A stretch of 64,000 nucleotides of DNA from Amycolatopsis jiangsuensis. Lineage in GTDB: Bacteria; Actinomycetota; Actinomycetes; Mycobacteriales; Pseudonocardiaceae. Shown here one piece after another: positions 32,729-40,843 of the stretch. Location: assembly GCF_014204865.1 (NCBI RefSeq), contig NZ_JACHMG010000001.1, positions 7,218,501 to 7,282,500 of the forward strand. The letters run 5' to 3'. The position numbers were made by a program, and so were the translations under genes. The notes beneath the pieces are model-generated. The model was not told where the DNA came from, ran no database searches, and was given only the letters and a program-made list of their open reading frames with translations. Every line of letters begins with the position of its first letter. Positions within the stretch are counted from its first letter, which is position 1.

Positions 32729-34047
32729 GGTGGTGGTCCTTCCTGTTCGGGAGTGTGCGTGGTGAAGCGCAGGTGGAAGGGATCGAGGCTGGCCGGCAAC
32801 GGTCCTGCCCCGGAAAGCCCGGCCCCGGAAAGCTCTGCTCCGGAAAGCTCTGCTCCGGAAAGCCGGTAGTCCCGGTCCCGCAGCAGCTCGGCCAGCAGCG
32901 TGCTGACGGTGAACAGCACCAGATCGCGTCCGGGGCAGATCGCCGGGCCAGCGGAGAAGGGCACGAGCGCGGGTTGCGCGGCCGCCCGCCCGTCGAGCCA
33001 GATCGACGGCACGAAACTGTCCGCATAGGACATCCGGGTGGGATCGCGGTGGAAGAACGGGGTGAACACGAGAATCGTCGTACCGGCCCGGCCCCATTCG
33101 GTCTGTTCCGTCGTTTCGCGCAGCAGCATCGGCGTGGTCGGCCACAGCCGCACCGACTCGAGCGCGCACGCACGGAGGAACTGCAGCTCAGGGGACTGGT
33201 CGGCCCGCGCCGTGCGGGCCGCCTCCGGATGGCTCGCCAGCAGCGCGAGGGTGCGGAAAGTGACGATAGCCGCGGCGTCGTAAGCGAAAAGCCAGTGCGC
33301 CACTTGATCGGCAGCGGGAGTGGTGCCGTCCACCTCGGCGATCGTCGCGGCGAGACTGCCGGGTTCCGCTCGGTCCAGGTGTGCTTGCAGGCGCTGGGTG
33401 AATTCCCGCCGGGCATCGTCGCGGCGAGGATGCAGGTACGCCCAGTTCGCGTCGAGGCGAAGCCGCGCGAGCAGATCGGTGACCCGGTCGTCGTCACGCG
33501 CCGACGCGCCCAGCACCTGCCGCCGGACCAGCCGCCACCAGGACCGGGCGAACCGATCCCAGTCCAGCACCGGGCTTTCCCGAAGCCGGCCGGCCTCCTC
33601 GGCGACGGCCTCGGCGAACGGACCGGCCAGTTCGTGCAGTGCGTGCCCCGGCTCCAGCACCTCTTCGTTGAAGCGGCGTCGCTGCTCCCGTTGCTCCGGA
33701 GGGGAGACGAGCACCCCGTGCGGCTGGAAGTGCCCGAGTGCGGCTCGCTTCTCCACAGTGGACGGGCTGAACGGTATCGGCGCGCCGGCGAGCACCGTCC
33801 CCACGTCGTCGGCCGACAGCGCGAGCGCGACCGACCGCCCGGGGACCCGCAGCCGCAACGGTCGTCCGTCGTACTTGTCCCGCAGCTGCGTGACGACCCG
33901 GACCGACGGCCGGTCGAGCTGCAGCCGCTGCGCCAGTTGCATGACCGCCGGACGGCGTTTGATGACGCCGCCGGCCAGCGTGGGCAGCAGGACGCCGCCG
34001 GCGACCTTGGCCGTCTCGGTGACTGTCGCCGTCCTCGCTGCCGTCAT
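32725..34047 (-). CDS. Cytochrome P450 with altered I-helix and C-terminal LSGA repeats
   Basis: A 440-residue P450. The haem-ligand motif FSAGPAICPG has Cys371, and the K-helix E-x2-R is ALESVR (297-300). The I-helix reads FAYDAAAIVTF: the acid Asp257 is kept but the Thr that normally follows to donate protons for oxygen cleavage is Ala, which in other P450s weakens the oxygen route and favours peroxide use. A fourfold LSGA(E/G) repeat fills residues 396-415. ATG at 34047 overlaps the dehydrogenase stop, and the stop overlaps the katE start. No ferredoxin or reductase gene is nearby. Peroxygenase activity is my inference; a fatty acid or hydrocarbon substrate is possible. Confidence 0.82.
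   Translation of the reverse strand: MTAARTATVTETAKVAGGVLLPTLAGGVIKRRPAVMQLAQRLQLDRPSVRVVTQLRDKYDGRPLRLRVPGRSVALALSADDVGTVLAGAPIPFSPSTVEKRAALGHFQPHGVLVSPPEQREQRRRFNEEVLEPGHALHELAGPFAEAVAEEAGRLRESPVLDWDRFARSWWRLVRRQVLGASARDDDRVTDLLARLRLDANWAYLHPRRDDARREFTQRLQAHLDRAEPGSLAATIAEVDGTTPAADQVAHWLFAYDAAAIVTFRTLALLASHPEAARTARADQSPELQFLRACALESVRLWPTTPMLLRETTEQTEWGRAGTTILVFTPFFHRDPTRMSYADSFVPSIWLDGRAAAQPALVPFSAGPAICPGRDLVLFTVSTLLAELLRDRDYRLSGAELSGAELSGAGLSGAGPLPASLDPFHLRFTTHTPEQEGPPP
32803..32862 (-). repeat. Four tandem 15-base repeats within the P450 gene
   Basis: Units related to CCGGAAAGCTCTGCT on the plus strand encode LSGAE, LSGAE, LSGAG, LSGAG. The central two units are almost identical, so the repeat looks recent and may vary in copy number. 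Confidence 0.8.
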
Positions 34048-35234
34048 GCGGAAGGCTCCAACAGGATTTTCTGGGCGCCGTCGAGCTTCTTCTGGAAGAT
34101 CTCGTAAGCGTGCGGTGCTTGGGCCAGCGGCATCTTGTGCGTCGCGAAGCCTTCCACGCCCAGGGGATCGCCGTCCGCGGTGAGCACCGGCATGATGTCG
34201 TCCAGCCAGTGGCGTACGTTCGCCTGTCCCATGTGGAGCCGGATCTGCTTGTCGAACAGCTCCAGCATCGGCATCGGGTCGACCATCCCGCCGTACACCC
34301 CCGACAGCGAGATCGTTCCGCCGCGGCGCACGCTGTCGATCGCCGCGTACAGCACGCTCATCCGGTCGATCCCGGACTTCTGCATCGCCATCTGGCCGAG
34401 CTGTTGCGGGAGAAGGCCGACCAGGGTGTGCGCGAGCTTGCCGCCGGGCGCGCCATGGGCTTCCATCCCCACGGCGTCGATCACCGAGTCCGCTCCGCGG
34501 CCTTCGGTGAGGTCCCGGATCGCGTCGCCGATCTTGTCGTGGTCCCGCAGGTCCACAGTGGTCGCCCCGTGTGCGCGTGCCCGGGCCAGCCGTTCCGGCA
34601 CGAGGTCGACGCCGATCACCTTGCCCGCGCCGCGGTGCTGCGCGATCCGGGCGGACATCTGGCCGATCGGGCCGAGCCCGAAGACGACCACGGAACCGCC
34701 CTCGGGGATGTCCGCGTAGGAAACCGCCTGCCACGACGTCGGAACCACGTCGGAGAGGTAGACGAACCGTTCGTCGGGTGGCCCATCGGGCACCTTGATC
34801 GGTCCGTACTGCGCCTGCGGCACGCGCAGGTATTCGGCCTGGCCGCCGGGAACCTGGCCGTAGAGCTTCGTGTAGCCGAACAGCGCCGCGCCCTTGCCCT
34901 GCTCCTTCACCTGCGTGGTCTCGCATTGCGACTGGAGCCCGCGATCGCACATCCAGCAGTGGCCGCAGGCGATGGTGAACGGCACCACCACGCGGTCACC
35001 CGGCTTGAGCGAGGTGACGCCCTTGCCGACCTCCTCGACCACGCCCATCGGCTCGTGCCCGAGGACGTCGCCTTCGGACAGGAACGGTCCCAGCACCTCG
35101 TAGAGGTGCAAGTCCGATCCGCAGATCCCGCTGGAGGTGATCCGCACGATGGCGTCGGTGGGCTCTTCGATCGTCGGGTCCGGGACGGTGTCGACGCGAA
35201 CGTCCCGCTTGCCGTGCCACGTCACTGCCTTCAT
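34044..35234 (-). CDS. Zinc-dependent alcohol dehydrogenase, formaldehyde-dehydrogenase-like
   Basis: A 396-residue medium-chain dehydrogenase related to the enzyme at 5640. Catalytic zinc motifs ICGSDLH and GHEPMG, structural zinc cluster in CGHCWMCDRGLQSQC, and NAD-binding VFGLGPIGQMSA are intact. Like its relative it has the insert after VIDAVGMEAHG typical of the glutathione-independent formaldehyde dehydrogenase group. ATG at 35234 has no ribosome binding site; a GTTT-N15-GGGAAA promoter ends 10 bases upstream, so a leaderless message is likely. First gene of the coupled operon with P450 and catalase. Substrate unknown; aldehydes formed under oxidative stress are plausible. Confidence 0.85.
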   Translation of the reverse strand: MKAVTWHGKRDVRVDTVPDPTIEEPTDAIVRITSSGICGSDLHLYEVLGPFLSEGDVLGHEPMGVVEEVGKGVTSLKPGDRVVVPFTIACGHCWMCDRGLQSQCETTQVKEQGKGAALFGYTKLYGQVPGGQAEYLRVPQAQYGPIKVPDGPPDERFVYLSDVVPTSWQAVSYADIPEGGSVVVFGLGPIGQMSARIAQHRGAGKVIGVDLVPERLARARAHGATTVDLRDHDKIGDAIRDLTEGRGADSVIDAVGMEAHGAPGGKLAHTLVGLLPQQLGQMAMQKSGIDRMSVLYAAIDSVRRGGTISLSGVYGGMVDPMPMLELFDKQIRLHMGQANVRHWLDDIMPVLTADGDPLGVEGFATHKMPLAQAPHAYEIFQKKLDGAQKILLEPSA

Positions 35235-35244
35235 GGCGGCCGGG

Positions 35245-35269
35245 TTTCCCCGTGAGCGTCCGGGCAAAC
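35245..35269 (-). promoter_or_regulatory. Sigma-B-type promoter of the dehydrogenase-P450-catalase operon
   Basis: Minus strand: GTTT (35269-35266), 15 bases, GGGAAA (35250-35245), then 10 bases to the ATG at 35234. The -10 differs from GGGTAN by one base. Confidence 0.5.
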
Positions 35270-35278
35270 GTGCCGAGG

Positions 35279-35899
35279 TCAGCCGAGGACGCGCAGGTCG
35301 GCGACGAAAGCGTCGTACGCCGTGTCCCGCTCCGGCGCCCGCAGCACCGCGGACGGGTGCACGGTCGCCACGGCGGACGTGAACAGCCCGGCGAAGTCCT
35401 CGGGCGGATCCAACGGTTCACCGCGACGCTGGGTCAGCCGGAAACCCGTGCCGTACAGCGACTGGGCTGCCGTGGCACCCAACAGCAGTATCTGACGGGG
35501 ACCGACTGCCTGGAGTTCGGACAGCAGCCACGGACGGCAGGCGACGACCTCGGACCGCGCGGGTTTGTCGTGGATGCGGCGCTTACCGCGCAGCTTGAAC
35601 TTGAAGTGCTTGACCGCGTTGGTCAGGTACAGCGAGTCCCGGTCGAGGCCCGCGTCGCCGAGTGCGCGATCGAGCAGCCGCCCGGCCGGTCCGACGAACG
35701 GTTCACCCTGACGGTCCTCATGGTCGCCGGGTTGCTCGCCGAGGGCAAAAATCCGCGCTTCGCGCGGGCCGGCACCGAACACCGTGTCCGTCGCGTCGCG
35801 GTACAGCCCGCACCCGCGGCATTCGCGTGCGGCCTCCCGCAACGCGGTCAGGTCCGTGGTGTCCGGTGGTTCCGCTCCCGGTTCCCGGCGCGCGGCCAT
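35279..35899 (-). CDS. UdgX-family uracil-DNA glycosylase
   Basis: A 206-residue protein of the UdgX group, which excises uracil from DNA and stays covalently attached through a His. Hallmarks are GEQPGD (residues 54-59), the KRRIH loop (106-110) with His110 as expected attachment residue, and the C-terminal HPSAVLR motif. Cys27, Cys30 and Cys121 are visible; His98 in VKHFK stands where related type 4 enzymes have a fourth iron-sulphur Cys. ATG at 35899 lies right beside the stop of the small frame upstream. UdgX is found mainly in actinobacteria. Here it sits in an operon with a stress-type SDR. Confidence 0.88.
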   Translation of the reverse strand: MAARREPGAEPPDTTDLTALREAARECRGCGLYRDATDTVFGAGPREARIFALGEQPGDHEDRQGEPFVGPAGRLLDRALGDAGLDRDSLYLTNAVKHFKFKLRGKRRIHDKPARSEVVACRPWLLSELQAVGPRQILLLGATAAQSLYGTGFRLTQRRGEPLDPPEDFAGLFTSAVATVHPSAVLRAPERDTAYDAFVADLRVLG

Positions 35900-36067
35900 T
35901 CAGTCCGTTTCCGGCCGCTGCTGCTCGCGTCCGGCGCGCTGCGCGGCGATCCGGATCTCGTCACCGACCTCCTGCCAGTTCTGGTCGGTCGGATCGCCCT
36001 GGTCGAGCCGGGTGCGCCACGGATTCGCCGTGGCGGCGTCCGGCCGGTGCTCGACTTCTTGGGTCAT
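35900..36067 (-). CDS. Small hypothetical protein
   Basis: A 55-residue hydrophilic, acidic protein rich in Asp, Gln and Arg, with no recognised domain. ATG at 36067 follows GGAGG five bases upstream, which is strong support. It lies between the SDR (14 bases) and UdgX (adjacent), in the same direction, so it is probably co-translated with UdgX. No Cys or membrane segment is present. Confidence 0.6.
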   Translation of the reverse strand: MTQEVEHRPDAATANPWRTRLDQGDPTDQNWQEVGDEIRIAAQRAGREQQRPETD

Positions 36068-36080
36068 GATGTCCTCCGTT

Positions 36081-36932
36081 CTAACCCGGTGTCGTCTCGC
36101 CGCCGAGTGGCGCGATGACTTCACCGCTGTAGTACGACGAGAGCCGGTTGGCCGCCAGGAACACATAGGACGGTGCGAGGTCGTCCGGGTGCGCGGCTCG
36201 TTCGAACGGCACCTGCAGACCGAACTTCTCCACCTTCTCCGGCGGGAACGTCGACGGGATCAGCGGTGTCCACACCGGACCCGGTGCCACGCAGTTGATC
36301 CGTACACCGCGCTCGGCCAGCGCCTGCGCCATGGAGTAGGTCCAGGCGTGGATGGCACCCTTGGTCGCGGAGTAGTCGATCAAAGACTTGTTGCCGCGCA
36401 ACCCGTTCACCGAACCGGTGTTGATGATCGCGGCACCTTCGCCGAGATGGGTAAGCGCGGCCTGGGTGACCCGGAAGTAGCTGTGCATGTTCACGTCGAA
36501 GGTGTGCATCCACTGCTCTTCGGTCAGGTCCTCCGGCCGGTCGACCGGCCACTGCGTCGCCGCGTTGTTCACCAGCAGGTCGAGCCCGCCGAGGTGCTGC
36601 ACGGTCTCGCTGACGACGTCCTTGCAGTGCTGCGCCTTCGCGAGGTCGCCAGGCAGCAGCACACACTTCCGGCCGGCCGCTTCGACCTGTTCCCGGGTGT
36701 ACTCGGCGTCGTTGTGTTCCTCGAGGTAGGCGATGGCGACGTCGGCGCCTTCCTTGGCGAAAGCGATCGCCGTCGCGCGGCCGATGCCGGAGTCGCCACC
36801 GGTGATCAGCGCGCGCTTGCCTTCGAGCAGCCCACGTCCCTCGTAGTCGTCCATCGTGTCACGCGGACGGGGCTGCATCCGGCCGGTCGTGCCCGGGGGC
36901 TCCTGCTGCTGCGGCGGTTGCTGCTGCGCCAC
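36081..36932 (-). CDS. General-stress-type SDR oxidoreductase
   Basis: A 283-residue SDR with a Gln/Pro-rich N-terminal extension before the fold, like Bacillus YdaD/YhxC and YhdF, which are sigma-B-controlled stress genes. Motifs: ITGGDSGIGRATA (about residues 43-55), NNAATQWP, catalytic Ser in NTGSVNG and Y-x3-K in DYSATKGA, and PGPVWTPLIPSTF in the substrate loop. GTG at 36932 follows GAAGGAGACC. A promoter GATT-N15-GGGTAA precedes it, matching stress control. Its substrate is unknown. Confidence 0.84.
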   Translation of the reverse strand: MAQQQPPQQQEPPGTTGRMQPRPRDTMDDYEGRGLLEGKRALITGGDSGIGRATAIAFAKEGADVAIAYLEEHNDAEYTREQVEAAGRKCVLLPGDLAKAQHCKDVVSETVQHLGGLDLLVNNAATQWPVDRPEDLTEEQWMHTFDVNMHSYFRVTQAALTHLGEGAAIINTGSVNGLRGNKSLIDYSATKGAIHAWTYSMAQALAERGVRINCVAPGPVWTPLIPSTFPPEKVEKFGLQVPFERAAHPDDLAPSYVFLAANRLSSYYSGEVIAPLGGETTPG

Positions 36933-36965
36933 GGTCGGTCTCCTTCGTCGGGTTCGGGGGTCCGG

Positions 36966-36990
36966 TTACCCGCAACGCCGGCGGATAATC
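36966..36990 (-). promoter_or_regulatory. Sigma-B-type promoter before the stress SDR
   Basis: Minus strand: GATT (36990-36987), 15 bases, GGGTAA (36971-36966). On the plus strand GGGTTA (37001-37006) ends 10 bases before the MFS start, so divergent control is possible. Confidence 0.5.
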
Positions 36991-37016
36991 GCCGTCGCGC
37001 GGGTTACCCGTGGTGC

Positions 37017-38441
37017 ATGAGCGAGATGGTGGAAACGTCGGTCCCCGCCCGCCTCGACCGGCTTCCGTGGTCGTCCTGGCACTGGATGGTGCTGGTGGGG
37101 CTCGGCACGGTCTGGATCCTCGACGGGCTCGAGGTCACCATCGTGAGCGCACTGTCCGAGCGGCTCACCGAACCGGGCAGCGGATTGTCGCTGTCCGACA
37201 CCGAGATCGGCTTGGCCACCTCCTGCTACGTCGCGGGCTCGGTGCTCGGCGCGCTGCTCTTCGGCTACCTGACCGACCGCTGGGGCCGCAAACGGCTCTT
37301 CCTGGTCACCCTCGGCCTGTACCTGCTCGCGACCGTGCTCACCGCGTTCTCGTTCGCTCCCTGGTGGTTCTTCGTGCTCCGGTTCCTGACCGGCGCCGGC
37401 ATCGGCGGCGAGTACGCGGCGATCAACTCCGCGATCGACGAACTGGTACCTGCCCGCGTCCGCGCCACGGTGAGCCTTTCGGTGAACGGGTCCTACTGGC
37501 TCGGCGCCGCCGGGGGAGCGGCGCTGAGCCTGGTGCTGCTGAATCCCGGCCTGCTGCCCGCCTGGCTCGGCTGGCGGCTCGCGTTCGGCCTCGGCGCGGT
37601 GCTCGGGCTGCTGATCTTCGTCGTCCGCCGGAGGGTCCCGGAAAGCCCGCGCTGGTTGTTCACCCACGGCCGCACCGAAGAGGCCGACGCGGTCGTCACC
37701 GGCATCGAGAACCAGGTCCGGGAGAAAACCGGGCAGGAACTGGACGAACCGGGCGACAGCCTGCGCGTGCGGCGGCGTGACCGCACCAGTCTGCTGGAGG
37801 TGGCCCGCACGCTCGCCACGACCTATCCGCGCCGCACGACGCTCAGCCTGGCGCTTTTCGTGGGGCAGGCGTTCCTGTACAACGCGGTGTACTTCACCCA
37901 GGGGCTCGTACTCGGCCGGTTCTTCGGCGTGCCCAGCTCGATGACCGGTGCCTACCTGATCCCGCTCGCCCTCGGCAGTTTCCTCGGACCGGTCGTGCTC
38001 GCGCGGTTCTTCGATTCGGTCGGCAGGCGGCCGATGATCATCACCAGCTTCCTCGGCTCCGGAGTCCTGCTGGTCGGCACCGGAATACTCTTCGAGGGCG
38101 GTGCTTTCTCCGCGGTGACCCTGACGATCGCCTGGTGCGCGGTGTTCTTCTTCGCCTCGGCGGGGGCGAGCTCGGCGTACCTCACCGCGTCGGAGGTGTT
38201 CCCGCTGGAGGTGCGGGCGCTGGCGATCGCGGTGTTCTACGCGGTGGGCACCGGACTCGGCGGCATCATCGGACCGCTGCTGTTCAGTTCCCTGGTCGAG
38301 ACGGGCAATGCGGGCAATGTCGCCACCGGCTACTACATCGGCGCGGCCGTGATGATCGTCGGCGGCCTTGCGGAGGTCTTCCTCGGGGTGGCCGCGGAAC
38401 GACGATCGCTGGAGGCGATCGCGAAACCGCTGTCGGCGTGA
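37017..38441 (+). CDS. MFS transporter, metabolite:H+ symporter type
   Basis: A 474-residue permease with about 12 transmembrane segments and a central cytoplasmic loop. The MFS signature after segment 2 is GYLTDRWGRKRLF, and PESPRW follows segment 6, as in the sugar or aromatic-acid symporter families; the second-half repeat is DSVGRRPMI. The N-terminus LDGLEVTIVSALSERL has the Asp of sugar-porter-like members. ATG at 37017 lacks a clear ribosome binding site and lies 10 bases after a GGGTTA box. It diverges from the stress SDR and ends at a strong hairpin. Substrate unknown. Confidence 0.84.
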   Translation: MSEMVETSVPARLDRLPWSSWHWMVLVGLGTVWILDGLEVTIVSALSERLTEPGSGLSLSDTEIGLATSCYVAGSVLGALLFGYLTDRWGRKRLFLVTLGLYLLATVLTAFSFAPWWFFVLRFLTGAGIGGEYAAINSAIDELVPARVRATVSLSVNGSYWLGAAGGAALSLVLLNPGLLPAWLGWRLAFGLGAVLGLLIFVVRRRVPESPRWLFTHGRTEEADAVVTGIENQVREKTGQELDEPGDSLRVRRRDRTSLLEVARTLATTYPRRTTLSLALFVGQAFLYNAVYFTQGLVLGRFFGVPSSMTGAYLIPLALGSFLGPVVLARFFDSVGRRPMIITSFLGSGVLLVGTGILFEGGAFSAVTLTIAWCAVFFFASAGASSAYLTASEVFPLEVRALAIAVFYAVGTGLGGIIGPLLFSSLVETGNAGNVATGYYIGAAVMIVGGLAEVFLGVAAERRSLEAIAKPLSA

Positions 38442-38444
38442 GCA

Positions 38445-38477
38445 CGTCCACGGCACCGGCTCGCGGTGCCGTGGACG
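38445..38477. terminator. Bidirectional hairpin terminator
   Basis: A perfect 14-base stem (CGTCCACGGCACCG and its complement) with a 5-base loop, immediately after the MFS stop and before the convergent ferritin-like gene. Confidence 0.7.
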
Positions 38478-38484
38478 GTGCCGG

Positions 38485-39504
38485 TCAGCCGGCGGCGCTG
38501 GTGTTCACGTCGCCGTTCACGCCCTTCGGGAAGAACCCGCCGGAGGTCGCGGCCTTGTTGGTCAGGTAGACGATGTTGAGCACCTGACCGGGACTGCGGC
38601 TGTAGGCGATGCCGTTCTCGTCCGAGGGCACGATGTTGGCGTTGCCGTGCTCGTCGATCACGCCCTGGTCGTCGTCGGCCGCACCGTCGAGGCTGTCGCG
38701 GGCGTCGGACAGCTTGACCGAGGCCTTGCGCAGGTCGGAGCTGAACAGCCCGCTGCCGAGCAGCCCGCCGCCGCGCTGGTAGAGGGCGCTGCGGATGTTG
38801 CCGGCGTGGTAGGCCTCCACGGCGAGGATCCCGGCCGCGGCTTCGAGGTAGGTCTTGTTGCTGATCAACGGGGCCGCGCCCTTGTAGGCGGTCACCCCCA
38901 CGTCCTCGAACAGGTACGCCGCGAGCAGGAAGTTCTCCTCGCAGGCGAACGCGTCGAAGCTGTGTCCCTTCTTCACGATGCCCGCGGCCTGCGCGGCGGC
39001 GGTGAAGCTGGACTGCAGGTCGATCTGCGGGCGGGCCACGGCGGCCGAACCGAGCGCGCTGCGCAGGAAGGCGACGTGGGCTTGTTCGTCGCCGGCGATC
39101 TCCTTGGCGTACTGGCGCGCGGCTTTGGTCTCGAACCGCACCGCACGGCCGCCGGTGACGCCACCTTGCGTGCCGGTGCCGGTGGCCATCGAGTCGGACA
39201 GCCCGTGGCCGGTGACCGCGTGCAGGTAGAACTCGGCTTCGAGGTATTCGAGGTTGAGCGCGAAGTTGAGCACGGCGCCGTCGCTGACCTCGGCGGCCTC
39301 GGCTTCCTGGGTGCCGGTGGCCATCGGGGCGGCCGAGCGGACCGACGCGGACGCCGTACCCGCGCCGAGCGCGCCGGTGCCCAGTGCTCCGGCACCCACC
39401 GCCCCGAGGCCGGTCATCCCCGCCGCCCGCAGAAAGCGGCGGCGGTCCTGGTCGTTCTCCGCGCTCCGGTTGATCATCGACGCGGCATAGCGTTTGCCAA
39501 ACAC
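38485..39504 (-). CDS. Tat-exported ferritin-like domain protein
   Basis: A 339-residue secreted protein. A twin-arginine signal (DRRRFLRAAGMTGLGAVGAG, residues about 21-40) ends at Ala-Ser-Ala near residue 54. The rest is a ferritin-like four-helix bundle of the desiccation-related type: NLEYLEAEFYLHAV, the E-x2-H-style GDEQAHVAFLR, CEENFLLAAYLFEDVG and VEAYHAGNIRSALY hold the acidic and His residues expected for a metal site. GTG at 39504 follows GAAGGAGAA. Related proteins are induced by desiccation or oxidative stress; metal or radical handling outside the membrane is likely. A GTTT-N16-GGGTAG promoter lies about 190 bases upstream. Confidence 0.83.
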   Translation of the reverse strand: MFGKRYAASMINRSAENDQDRRRFLRAAGMTGLGAVGAGALGTGALGAGTASASVRSAAPMATGTQEAEAAEVSDGAVLNFALNLEYLEAEFYLHAVTGHGLSDSMATGTGTQGGVTGGRAVRFETKAARQYAKEIAGDEQAHVAFLRSALGSAAVARPQIDLQSSFTAAAQAAGIVKKGHSFDAFACEENFLLAAYLFEDVGVTAYKGAAPLISNKTYLEAAAGILAVEAYHAGNIRSALYQRGGGLLGSGLFSSDLRKASVKLSDARDSLDGAADDDQGVIDEHGNANIVPSDENGIAYSRSPGQVLNIVYLTNKAATSGGFFPKGVNGDVNTSAAG

Positions 39505-39827
39505 CGACGTTCTCCTTCCCGCCCGCACGCGTACGGCGGGCGTCACCCGCTCGCCGGGCTCCCCGACGGCGGGGCGGATTCTTCGTGGACAGTGCGCATT
39601 CGGTGCCGACGCCGTTCCGGATGGGTCGTTTCCCCGATCCGGTCGCGGTTTTTCGAGCCCGGGTAAATCCGCTGCCGGAGTGAAAACCGGCTGGTCTACC
39701 CGTTACCCACAGGTAGTAAACACGTTCTGCGGAAAGAAAAAACCTGGAATTACGCCCAATCCGGTGAGCCAGGTTGTCCCGAATGACAACCGACGGTGAA
39801 GACCACACCCGAAAGGGGGTGAGATGA
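39505..39827. other. Intergenic region between divergent genes
   Basis: About 320 bases without a gene. It holds the leftward promoter at 39696-39721, a second GGGTAA at 39659-39664 in plus orientation, an AT-rich patch near 39715-39750, an inverted repeat AACCTGG/CCAGGTT (39741-39747 and 39769-39775), and the ribosome binding site of the gene at 39828. Confidence 0.6.
39696..39721 (-). promoter_or_regulatory. Sigma-B-type promoter for the ferritin-like gene
   Basis: Minus strand: GTTT (39721-39718), 16 bases, GGGTAG (39701-39696). It would give a leader of about 190 bases. Confidence 0.45.
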
Positions 39828-40784
39828 ATGGATACTTCCCTGTCGGACGACGGACCGGCCCGGCATCCGGTACTGCTCCGGATGCTGGTGGTAGCCGGAA
39901 CGTTGTTCGGTTTCACCCTGCTGGCGCTGCTCGCGTCGCACACCGCGGACGCCTCCGAACGGCCACGGCCGCCGGATCGCCCCGGTGCACTCGCCGGCAC
40001 CGGACAAGCACTGCACGACGTGCTCGAACCCGGCGAGCAGGCAACACGCTCAGCCGCAGAGCCGGCGCACGCAGTGTCGTCCCGAGTGGCGGCAGCGGCG
40101 AAGCCGGTGGCGCGAATTGCCGAGCCGGCGGTCGAGTCGGTGGCGGAGGCCGTGGGGCCGGTGGTCAAGCCGGTGGCGAAGGTTGCCGATCCGGTGGCGA
40201 AGGCTGCCGGGCCGGTGACGCGGGTTGCCGAACCGGTGGTCAAGCCGGTGACGCAGTCGGCCGAGCCGGTGCTGTCGGCCTTGCGGCCGGTGACCCGTCC
40301 CGTAGTGGGCTCGCTCGATCCGGTGACCCGGCCGATACTGCGGGTCACGGATCCGGTGACCGGTCCGGTGCTGGGTGCGGACGAGGGCGGTGGCCAAACG
40401 GCTCCGCCGGCGCCGCAGTCACGTCCGGATCAGGCGGTGGCAGGTTCAGCCGATCGAACCGTGGCGCTGGTGGACAAGGTGCAACGGCATCACACCGGTG
40501 CGGCATCCGTGGTGTCCCGGCACGAGTCCGCCTCGGCGGGTGCGGAGCCGGCGTTCGTGCCGGAACCGATGTCCGGTTCCGGTGGCGGCGGTGGCGTGCC
40601 GGTGGGTTCGACCGGGGTCAGCGGTGCCGTGCCGGCGAGTGGCGGTGGTGCGCACGGTGGCGAGTACGCCGTGGCGCCTTCGGGCTCGCAGGAGATCGGT
40701 ACGAGCCGTGCCTGGCGGGCACCGCCGGGCGGCCCTCCGTCGCTGTACTGGCTGGTCTCCTACGGAAACGACCATCCGAGCTGA
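39828..40784 (+). CDS. Membrane-anchored Pro/Val repeat protein
   Basis: A 318-residue protein of unknown family. A single hydrophobic helix (about residues 17-37, LRMLVVAGTLFGFTLLALLA) near the start is a signal anchor or signal peptide. Residues about 85-185 are a chain of PV-containing repeats such as AEPVVKPV, DPVTRPI and GPVVKPVAKVADPV, with periods near 7-11. The C-terminal third is Gly/Ser-rich and ends with SLYWLVSYGNDHPS. ATG at 39828 follows GAAAGGGGGTGAG. Such extended repeats span cell walls. The next gene, a secreted repeat protein 59 bases away, is probably its partner. Confidence 0.7.
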   Translation: MDTSLSDDGPARHPVLLRMLVVAGTLFGFTLLALLASHTADASERPRPPDRPGALAGTGQALHDVLEPGEQATRSAAEPAHAVSSRVAAAAKPVARIAEPAVESVAEAVGPVVKPVAKVADPVAKAAGPVTRVAEPVVKPVTQSAEPVLSALRPVTRPVVGSLDPVTRPILRVTDPVTGPVLGADEGGGQTAPPAPQSRPDQAVAGSADRTVALVDKVQRHHTGAASVVSRHESASAGAEPAFVPEPMSGSGGGGGVPVGSTGVSGAVPASGGGAHGGEYAVAPSGSQEIGTSRAWRAPPGGPPSLYWLVSYGNDHPS

Positions 40785-40843
40785 CCCGCCCTTTCCGACC
40801 TTCACAAATCCACAATGGACACGATGGTGAGGAAAGGGAAGTC

